From assembly GCA_964555675.1 (NCBI GenBank), contig CAZKTU010000326.1, positions 1-6,296 of the forward strand: a stretch of DNA of 6,296 nucleotides. The letters run 5' to 3'. Under the pieces are notes generated by a model. It saw only the letters and a list, made by a program, of their open reading frames with translations, had not been told where the DNA came from and ran no database searches. Below are positions 1 through 4,898 of the stretch, one piece after another. The position numbers and the translations under genes are program-made. Every line of letters begins with the position of its first letter. The stretch's first letter is position 1. The DNA is from CAIWXH01 sp964555675 (GTDB lineage: Bacteria > Chloroflexota > Chloroflexia > Chloroflexales > Chloroflexaceae).

Positions 1-554
1 CCACCGGCCTGCTGCTGCCCGCCGGCAGACCCGCCCAGCAGCCCGCCCAGGATCGCGGCGACGGGATCGAGCCCAGCCGCGGGGCCGGGGGCCACAGGCC
101 CCGCGCTGCCCGACTGCTGCTGGCCGCCCATCACCTGGCGGAGGAGCAGGGCGGCCAGGGCGGCCAGGGCCGCCTTGCCGATCTGACCGCCGAGGGCGCT
201 GTTCTCGCCGCCGAAGAGGTTATTCACCAGCTCCGGGTCTTGCCGGGCGGCCTTGGCCGACATACGCCCCAGGCTCTGGGGGGTCGCGGCCTGATCGTCG
301 TCATCCTCGTCGTAGCCGTCGAAGGGGCGGTTGGGATCGTTGTGGGCCTGCTTGAGGCCCGAAGCGAGGACCTTGCGCTGGTCAGGGGCGACCTGGCTCA
401 GGGCCAGGGCGTTGAGCTGGGCGGCCTGCTCGCGCGGCAGCTGTGTGAGAATCTGCTGGTAGCGCCGCCCGGCCTCCTCGTCGGTCATGCTATTGGCGGC
501 CCCGAGCAGCTGCTGGGCCAGACCGGCCGGGTCCGAGAACGTATCCTGGGACAT
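1..554 (-). CDS. Hypothetical protein with Gly/Gln/Ala-rich C-terminal half (3' end beyond window)
   Basis: The reading frame is open from an ATG at 554 to the left edge, giving 184 complete codons with no stop; the C-terminus is cut off. The start is well supported: AAGGAGGAG (560-568) sits five bases upstream of the ATG. The N-terminal ~75 residues look helical and Gln/Leu/Ala-rich (LAQQLLGAA at 12-20, then TDEEAGRRYQQIL at 24-36). A linker with an acidic run (YDEDDDD, 81-87) follows. A short hydrophobic stretch, IGKAALAALAALLL (125-138), comes next, then a Gly/Gln/Pro-rich tail with LGGLLGG (169-175). No catalytic motif or signal peptide is visible. I do not recognise the family; the Gly-Leu repeats faintly recall DUF937/YidB-like proteins, but this is only an impression. 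A candidate promoter lies just upstream, so it may be transcribed separately from the asparaginase gene. Confidence 0.8.
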   Translation of the reverse strand, partial: MSQDTFSDPAGLAQQLLGAANSMTDEEAGRRYQQILTQLPREQAAQLNALALSQVAPDQRKVLASGLKQAHNDPNRPFDGYDEDDDDQAATPQSLGRMSAKAARQDPELVNNLFGGENSALGGQIGKAALAALAALLLRQVMGGQQQSGSAGPVAPGPAAGLDPVAAILGGLLGGSAGGQQQAG

Positions 555-583
555 CGATGCTCCTCCTTGTTTGCTGGGATCGG

Positions 584-589
584 ACTATA
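584..589 (-). promoter_or_regulatory. Candidate -10 element (TATAGT) of the left-edge gene
   Basis: On the minus strand TATAGT is a five-of-six match to the TATAAT consensus, inside an AT-rich dip in otherwise GC-rich DNA, about 30 bases upstream of the ATG at 554. Only a poor -35 match (TCAACC, 18 bases further upstream) is visible. The short implied leader still includes the ribosome binding site. Plausible but unproven. Confidence 0.3.
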
Positions 590-599
590 GCGTACCATA

Positions 600-664
600 A
601 ACCGGCCGGTTGAGCCCGCGCAGGCGGGCTTCGCTGCCCTAGCCCGCCGGTTTCCCGGCCGGGC
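600..664 (-). terminator. Cluster of stem-loops downstream of the asparaginase gene; possible terminator or attenuator
   Basis: Read on the minus strand, three dyads follow the stop codon at 701. The first pairs 655-664 with 642-650: nine base pairs, one bulged G and a GAAA loop. The second pairs 624-630 with 613-619: AGCCCGC and GCGGGCT, a perfect 7-bp stem with a 4-base loop. The third is the palindrome AACCGGCCGGTT at 600-611, followed by only a short T run (TTTAT). The 3' arm of the first hairpin (641-648) can also pair perfectly over 8 bp with 623-630, which would exclude both hairpins. The absence of a proper U tract weakens a simple intrinsic-terminator call. Confidence 0.35.
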
Positions 665-700
665 GAAGGGGGCACGGCGACGTTGACGTAGCCCTGGGGC

Positions 701-1624
701 TCAGGGCGTGACGCCCAGGCGGGGCGCCTCGGCGAAGGCGGCCATGCCGTCGGCACGATAGACGAAGGTGCGCTCCTCGGCGTTCGAGAGGGCGCAGCGG
801 CCGCCGTTGCGGTCGATGGCGACGATATGCAGGGCGTTGGGGGTGCCGCGCAGGAGGGGGGCCACGTCGTTGAAGGCCTCGCGGCAAGCCTGCTCGAGGG
901 TGTAGCCGGCCTTGAGATAGAGCACGACGCTGCGGGCGGTGCCCAGTCTGATCGCGGCCTCGCCCCAGCCGGTGCAGGCCGCGGCGCCGTAGCGGTCGTC
1001 GGCATAGTTGCCCGCCCCGATCAGCGGCGAGTCGCCCAGGCGGCCCGGGTACTTCCAGGCCCAGCCGCTCGTGCTCACGGCGGCGGCGATGCGACCCTGA
1101 GCGTCCTGGGCCAGGAAGTTGACCGTGCCGGTGGTATGCTCGGGGTCGCGGGTGATCTGGGGGGCGCGCTTCAGCAGGGCGGCCAGCAGCTCGGGGGCGC
1201 CGGCCCAGTCGAGGGCGTCTTTGCCCTCGATCCCCGCGCGCCAGGTGGCCTCGGCGGGGGGCGAGAGCAGGTTCTCGGGCGCCATGCCGAGCTCGGCGGC
1301 GAAACGGGCCGCGCCCTCGCCCACGAGCATGACGTGGGGCAGGTCCTCGAGCACGCGGCGAGCGACCGTGATCGGGTGGCGGTAGCCCTTCAGGGCGCCC
1401 ACGGACCCAGCGCGCAGGTTTGTACCGTCCATAATCGAGGCGTCGAGCTCGACCTCGCCGAGCAGATTGGGGTAGCCGCCGTAACCGACCGAGTGGTCGT
1501 CGGGGTTGTCCTCCACCAGCCGCGTGGCGGCCTCCACCGCGTCAAGGGCCGAGCCACCGGCCTCAAGGATCGCCCAGGCCGCATCCATCCCCACCGCGCC
1601 ATTCGCCGATGCCACAATCTGCAT
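701..1624 (-). CDS. Isoaspartyl peptidase/L-asparaginase family Ntn hydrolase (glycosylasparaginase-like)
   Basis: A 307-residue Ntn hydrolase of the asparaginase-2 family (PF01112). Members are made as a precursor that cleaves itself before a Thr, which then becomes the nucleophile that hydrolyses asparagine, isoaspartyl dipeptides or GlcNAc-Asn. The N-terminal half has the family pattern GGSALDAVEA (23-32), HSVGYGG (44-50), ELDASIMDG (59-67) and PHVMLVGEGA (96-105). The predicted cleavage site is between G166 and T167 in TGTVNF, so T167 (codon 1124-1126) is the expected nucleophile. Substrate-pocket motifs follow: RLGDSP (195-200), GAGNYADD (203-210) and TGWGE (218-222). The ATG at 1624 was chosen because family homology begins there; an in-frame TTG at 1684 would only add an Arg/Ala-rich leader. 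The Shine-Dalgarno match is weak (GAGG). No signal peptide is seen, so it is probably cytoplasmic. The fold is certain; the physiological substrate is not. Confidence 0.93.
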   Translation of the reverse strand: MQIVASANGAVGMDAAWAILEAGGSALDAVEAATRLVEDNPDDHSVGYGGYPNLLGEVELDASIMDGTNLRAGSVGALKGYRHPITVARRVLEDLPHVMLVGEGAARFAAELGMAPENLLSPPAEATWRAGIEGKDALDWAGAPELLAALLKRAPQITRDPEHTTGTVNFLAQDAQGRIAAAVSTSGWAWKYPGRLGDSPLIGAGNYADDRYGAAACTGWGEAAIRLGTARSVVLYLKAGYTLEQACREAFNDVAPLLRGTPNALHIVAIDRNGGRCALSNAEERTFVYRADGMAAFAEAPRLGVTP

Positions 1625-1651
1625 ACGCCCTCGTCGGGAAGCGCCGCCAGC

Positions 1652-1674
1652 CCGCGAGGCGACAACCCTCGCGG
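1652..1674 (-). repeat. Inverted repeat (8-bp stem, 7-base loop) in the asparaginase leader
   Basis: CCGCGAGG at 1652-1659 pairs perfectly with CCTCGCGG at 1667-1674. On the minus strand this would form a hairpin about 28 bases upstream of the ATG at 1624. There is no U tract, so it is unlikely to terminate the preceding gene; it may be a leader structure or a chance result of GC-rich sequence. Confidence 0.35.
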
Positions 1675-1716
1675 CGGCCGGCAACGCGCCGGGGCACTAT
1701 GGTACACCAGGTTGAG

Positions 1717-1728
1717 GCAGGCGCCTGC
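1717..1728. repeat. 12-bp perfect palindrome after the PH-domain gene
   Basis: GCAGGCGCCTGC is a perfect palindrome 15 bases past the stop codon of the PH-domain gene. It lies in the 119-base gap to the asparaginase gene. It could be a protein-binding site or part of a weak 3' structure; nothing further supports either. Confidence 0.25.
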
Positions 1729-1743
1729 GGCGGGCGCTGGCGC

Positions 1744-2187
1744 TTATGCCGGCGCGCGCAGCGCCTGCAGCTGCCGGCCGAACTCGGCGGCGCGGGCGAC
1801 CGTGGTACAGATCGCGCGGGCGCCGTCGCTGCCGTCGACCACCAGGGTGCCGTAGCCGAGCAGGCGGCCCATGGCGTCCTGGCGCACGCTGACGCCGTCG
1901 ACCCGCTCGAGGGGCAGGTCGAGGTCGGTCCGGTAGATCGTCCCGGCGCGGATGAGCACCCGCCGCTCGGTGATCACGAAGACCGAGCTCCAGGCCGCCA
2001 TCAGGGCCGCCGCCCAGAACACGCCGGCGACGATCGTCGCGGCCGCACCGAAGAGCGGCTCGCCATAGTTGAACAGGATCATGGCCAGACAGGTGACCAT
2101 CACCGGGCGCACGAAGACCGCCCAGTGGAGCTTCCCCTGATAGATGATCAGCTCTCCGGCGGGCTTTGGCTGCGGATTCTCGCTCAT
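1744..2187 (-). CDS. PH-domain membrane protein (bPH2, YdbS-like)
   Basis: A 147-residue protein with two predicted transmembrane helices close together (about 22-40 and 46-67), followed by a bacterial pleckstrin-homology-like domain (DUF304/bPH_2, PF03703). The domain is recognised by VITERRVLIRAGTIYRTDLD (71-90), the PLERVDGVSV segment (92-101) and GRLLGYGTLVV (107-117), the usual signature of this family. The domain probably faces the cytoplasm; the biochemical role of these proteins is not well defined. The ATG at 2187 has AGGAG (2193-2197) five bases upstream. An in-frame GTG at 2250 would add 21 residues without a clear ribosome site and is less likely. The gene lies 79 bases after the Nudix gene, so cotranscription is possible. 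Family assignment is confident; function is unknown. Confidence 0.85.
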   Translation of the reverse strand: MSENPQPKPAGELIIYQGKLHWAVFVRPVMVTCLAMILFNYGEPLFGAAATIVAGVFWAAALMAAWSSVFVITERRVLIRAGTIYRTDLDLPLERVDGVSVRQDAMGRLLGYGTLVVDGSDGARAICTTVARAAEFGRQLQALRAPA

Positions 2188-2240
2188 GACGGCTCCTGAG
2201 GTATCGGCTGGATTGCTGCGCCGATTCTCGCCTGCCGAGC

Positions 2241-2270
2241 TTACCGCCACGTTACCCGCTCAGCCTTCAT
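2241..2270 (-). other. Possible 9-codon mini-ORF overlapping the Nudix stop codon
   Basis: An ATG at 2270 overlaps the Nudix TGA as ATGA and opens a frame of nine sense codons ending in TAA at 2241. The preceding copy of the heptamer repeat places AAGGA six bases upstream of this ATG, a normal ribosome-site spacing. It precedes the PH-domain start by about 53 bases. It could allow reinitiation after the Nudix gene, but so short an ORF is easily produced by chance. Confidence 0.2.
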
Positions 2271-2288
2271 CCTTCATCCTTCATCCTT
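2264..2288. repeat. 7-bp tandem repeat, about 3.6 copies
   Basis: CCTTCAT is repeated three times without error (2264-2284) and followed by a partial CCTT. On the minus strand each unit reads AAGGATG. The array encodes the last residues of the Nudix protein (RMKDEG) and its TGA stop. Because the unit length is not a multiple of three, the array is read in all three frames, and the stop codon arises from the third. Confidence 0.9.
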
Positions 2289-2806
2289 GCCAACACCGCC
2301 AGGGCCGCGTAGAGCCCCACCAGGGTCTTGCCGTCCTCGAAGCGGCCGGCCGCCAGGGCCGCCGGTAGCTCGGCCAGGGGCAGCTCGAGCGGGTGCAGGC
2401 GCTCGTCCCAGTCGGGCGTGGCCGTGGCGGGGCTCAGGTCGAGGGCCAGGAAGATCGTGGTCTCCTCGTCGGTGAAGCCCGGCGAGGTCCTGTAGGCGGC
2501 CAGCTTCACCAGGCGCCCCGCGGCATAGCCCAGCTCCTCGGCCAGCTCGCGGGCGGCCGTGGCCTCGGGCAGCTCGCCCGGCTCCTTCAGGCCCGCCGGG
2601 ATCTCCTCGAAGTCGCGGCCCGAGGCGATGCGGAACTGGCGCACCAGCAGCACCCGGTCGCCCAGGATCGGCACGACGCCCACGCCGCCCCTGTGGGCGA
2701 CCATATCGCGCCTGGCCACCTGCCCGTCGTCGAGGGCGGCCTCGCCCGTGTACACCTTGAAGATTGGCCCGCTGAAGACTTCGCGTCGCTCGATCCAGGT
2801 CTCCAA
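2267..2806 (-). CDS. Nudix hydrolase, ADP-ribose pyrophosphatase type
   Basis: A 179-residue Nudix enzyme predicted to hydrolyse ADP-ribose (or a related nucleoside-diphosphate sugar) to AMP and a sugar phosphate. The Nudix box is complete at residues 72-94: G72, E78, R86-E87, E90-E91 and G93 all sit at the consensus spacing. Upstream are VRQFR (55-59) and EEIPAG (67-72), and downstream SPGFTDEE (108-115) with P109 fifteen residues after the box; these features are typical of the ADP-ribose subgroup. The start is taken as TTG at 2804-2806 because AAAAGGAG lies six bases upstream of it. An in-frame GTG at 2861-2863 would translate through the palindrome and the ribosome site and add 19 residues unlike the family. 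The C-terminus is encoded by a heptamer repeat. The enzyme is probably cytoplasmic; the exact substrate is inferred. Confidence 0.9.
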   Translation of the reverse strand: METWIERREVFSGPIFKVYTGEAALDDGQVARRDMVAHRGGVGVVPILGDRVLLVRQFRIASGRDFEEIPAGLKEPGELPEATAARELAEELGYAAGRLVKLAAYRTSPGFTDEETTIFLALDLSPATATPDWDERLHPLELPLAELPAALAAGRFEDGKTLVGLYAALAVLARMKDEG

Positions 2807-2812
2807 GTGGTA

Positions 2813-2820
2813 CTCCTTTT
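2813..2820 (-). promoter_or_regulatory. Strong ribosome binding site deciding the TTG start of the Nudix gene
   Basis: AAAAGGAG on the minus strand lies six bases upstream of TTG at 2806. It is the best Shine-Dalgarno match near this gene and favours the TTG over the upstream GTG at 2863, which has no comparable site. Its first base overlaps the end of the adjacent palindrome. Confidence 0.7.
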
Positions 2821-2840
2821 CAAACGGCCGGGCCGTTTGA
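2820..2840. promoter_or_regulatory. 21-bp palindrome in the Nudix leader; candidate operator or leader hairpin
   Basis: The arms 2820-2829 (TCAAACGGCC) and 2831-2840 (GGCCGTTTGA) are perfectly complementary around a single central G. The palindrome lies in the 82-base gap between the fbp stop and the Nudix start, directly against the ribosome binding site. No U tract follows on either strand, so an intrinsic terminator is unlikely. A dimeric regulator binding here could block the Nudix promoter or translation region. Weak TATGGT/GGTAAT -10-like sequences lie just upstream. Confidence 0.5.
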
Positions 2841-2888
2841 TTACCATAGCCGTGCTGTCCCACTGCTCATCGGGAGGGCGCTTCCTGG

Positions 2889-4880
2889 TCAGCCGCGCTG
2901 GCCCCCGGGGGCGCGCTCCACGAGCACGCCGCGGCGGTAGGCCTCGACGAGCTTGGCGAGGTCGGCGAGCTGGCCTTGCAGCTCGCGGCCGGTGTCGGTG
3001 TCGGCGATCAAGAGGCGGCGCGGGTAGGTCGCGACGCGCTCGGTGGGCGGGGTCGGGTCGTAGCCCTCGGCGATCATGGCCTCGGCGCTGGTGAAGGCCT
3101 CGTGGGCGGCCAGCAGCAGCTCGTGCGAGTTACCGATCAGGGTGTAACCGGCGATCCCGGTGACCGGCTGGTAGGCCTCGCTCATGCCGCCGTCGATTAC
3201 GATCATGCGGCCATTGGCCCGCAGCGGGCGCTCGCCCTTCTTGACCTTGATCGGGGTATGCCCGTTGATGATATGCCCGTGGTCGGGGTCGCCGCCGAAG
3301 GCCGCCAGCACCCGGCGGCAGAAGCCCTCGTCGTCGCGCAGGGCGTAGTAAGGGCCTTTGGGCTCCTCGTGGGTGGCCGGGTCGGCCAGCACATAGCGCT
3401 CGAAGGTGGTCATGCGCTGGCGCCCGAACAGGGGCGAGTGCTGGCCGCACCAGAGGTACCACATAGCGTCCTGGCCGGCCTGGCGCGCCGCCGGGTCGTG
3501 GCCGAAGAAGGCCTCGCGGCACATCTGCTCGTAGCGGGTCAGCAGCGCGGGCCCCGCCAGGGCCTCGCCGCCCAGGGGGAAGGCCACAAACTCGCCCTGC
3601 TCGTCGACCGGCAGGCAGCCATGGAACTTCAGGTTGCCGTCCTGGACCTGGAACATGCCGCCGTAGCTGTAGAGAAAGCGGATGTGCTCCTGGAGCCGCT
3701 TGCTGCCCTGGAGCTGCTCGCACAGGCCGACCATGACCTCGGCCTCGGCCGGGGTGAGGGCGGCGCGGTCGCCCTCGCCCAGGGTCGGCCAGTTGGTGTC
3801 GAGCATGGAGTGGGCCACGCCGTCGACGGTCAGGGTGCCGCGCCGCAGGTCGATGGCGTCGAGCAGCAGCCGATCCTCCATGGCGTACTCGGGGTGGCGC
3901 TGGATGACCTGGGCCTCGATCTTCTGCTGGATGACCGTGATCGCCTTGTGCATGCGGGCCAGCAGCAGGGGCGCGAAGCCTTCGACCGGCGGGCCGGCCT
4001 TCGGTCGGAACTGCGCACAGGGGTCGTCGCCATAAGTGGCCTCGGCGAAGCGGGCCAGGCCGCGCAGACTGATCCCATAGCCGTCGACCAGGGTCTCGAG
4101 GGTGGTGTAGCGCAGGGCCAGGCGCACCACATTGGCCACCAGGGCCTCGCAGCCGGCCGCGGCGCCCATCCACGAGACGTCGTGGTTGCCCCACTGGATC
4201 GAGACATAGTGGTGGGCCATCAGGCGCTCGATCACATGCTCGGCGGCCGGGCCGCGGTCGTAGAGGTCGCCCAGAATATAGAGCCGGTCGACCACCAGGC
4301 TGCGGATCAGCTCGGCCAGGGTGACGATAAATGCCTGGCCCTCGCCCAGGTCGACGATCGAGCGCACGACGCTGTCGTAGTACTGCTCTTTCTGCGCGTT
4401 GTCGCTCTGGCTCTCGGTCAGCAGCTCCTCGAGAATATAGGCCCGCTGGGGGGCCAGGCGCTTGCGCACCTTGCTGCGGGTGTACTTCTGGGCCGAGGTG
4501 CGGGCGACGCGGGCCAGGCGCGCGATCATCAGGGCCAGCCAGCCCGCGGGGTCGGCGGCCTGGCCGAGCGAGCGGCGCAGCTGCTGCTCGGGGTAGTAGA
4601 TCAGCATGGCCAGCTCGATCTGCTCGGCCGCGCTCAGCTCGGCCTCAAAGGTCTGCGCGATCTTGCGCCTGACCGCCCCCGAGGCGTGGCGCAGGATATG
4701 GTCGAACTGCTCGTAGGCCCCGTGGATGTCCGAGATGTAGTGGTCGGTGCCCTTAGGCAAGGCCAGGATGGCCCGCAGGTTGATCATCTCGATGTGGGCG
4801 GCCGTGACCGTCGGGTAGCGTTTGCTCAGCAGCTGCAGCAGGCGCAGCTCCTGGCCGTCGTCGGGCGCGGGCGTCGTCAT
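2889..4880 (-). CDS. fbp: Fructose-1,6-bisphosphatase class III
   Basis: A complete 663-residue FBPase of the class III (Firmicutes-type, PF06874) family. It removes the 1-phosphate of fructose 1,6-bisphosphate to give fructose 6-phosphate in gluconeogenesis. Length is close to the roughly 640-670 usual for the family. The metallophosphatase motifs are all present: YISDIHG (48-54), GDLYDRG (204-210), WGNHDVSWMG (230-239) and INGHTP (538-543). Family-specific segments include SYGGMF (405-410), LKFHGCLP (417-424), IDGGMSEAYQ (562-571) and GYTLIGNS (578-585). The start is ATG at 4880, with GGAGGAGG (4886-4893) five bases upstream; a TTG at 4895 would add five residues but lies too near the preceding stop. 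It follows the GH5 gene by 18 bases, so translational coupling is likely. Cytoplasmic. No defect is visible. Confidence 0.96.
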   Translation of the reverse strand: MTTPAPDDGQELRLLQLLSKRYPTVTAAHIEMINLRAILALPKGTDHYISDIHGAYEQFDHILRHASGAVRRKIAQTFEAELSAAEQIELAMLIYYPEQQLRRSLGQAADPAGWLALMIARLARVARTSAQKYTRSKVRKRLAPQRAYILEELLTESQSDNAQKEQYYDSVVRSIVDLGEGQAFIVTLAELIRSLVVDRLYILGDLYDRGPAAEHVIERLMAHHYVSIQWGNHDVSWMGAAAGCEALVANVVRLALRYTTLETLVDGYGISLRGLARFAEATYGDDPCAQFRPKAGPPVEGFAPLLLARMHKAITVIQQKIEAQVIQRHPEYAMEDRLLLDAIDLRRGTLTVDGVAHSMLDTNWPTLGEGDRAALTPAEAEVMVGLCEQLQGSKRLQEHIRFLYSYGGMFQVQDGNLKFHGCLPVDEQGEFVAFPLGGEALAGPALLTRYEQMCREAFFGHDPAARQAGQDAMWYLWCGQHSPLFGRQRMTTFERYVLADPATHEEPKGPYYALRDDEGFCRRVLAAFGGDPDHGHIINGHTPIKVKKGERPLRANGRMIVIDGGMSEAYQPVTGIAGYTLIGNSHELLLAAHEAFTSAEAMIAEGYDPTPPTERVATYPRRLLIADTDTGRELQGQLADLAKLVEAYRRGVLVERAPGGQRG

Positions 4881-4885
4881 CGTCG

Positions 4886-4893
4886 CCTCCTCC
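4886..4893 (-). promoter_or_regulatory. Ribosome binding site of fbp in the 18-base gap after the GH5 gene
   Basis: GGAGGAGG on the minus strand lies five bases before the ATG at 4880 and only a few bases after the GH5 TGA (4899-4901). There is no room for a separate promoter in the gap, so fbp is most simply explained as the downstream partner in a shared transcript. Confidence 0.75.
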
Positions 4894-4898
4894 AAGCT

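Noticed and set aside
131..172. Short direct repeat GGGCGGCCA within the left-edge gene
   Set aside because: It simply encodes an Ala/Leu-rich stretch and is explained by protein composition and codon bias.
240..590. 116-codon plus-strand frame opposite the left-edge gene
   Set aside because: The minus-strand frame has a strong ribosome site and candidate promoter; the plus frame has neither and is Gly/Val/Leu-rich shadow sequence.
827..1855. 342-codon open frame on the plus strand opposite the asparaginase gene
   Set aside because: It is a GC-rich antisense shadow of a gene with clear family motifs; the translation is Gly/Ala/Arg-rich without recognisable domains, and it runs across the gap into the PH-domain gene.
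2393..3094. 233-codon plus-strand frame across the Nudix gene and the end of fbp
   Set aside because: It overlaps two well-supported minus-strand genes and becomes Arg/Gly-rich with no domain.
3130..4194. 354-codon minus-strand frame inside fbp
   Set aside because: Out-of-frame shadow; its translation is Pro/Arg/Gly-rich, while the fbp frame holds every metallophosphatase motif.
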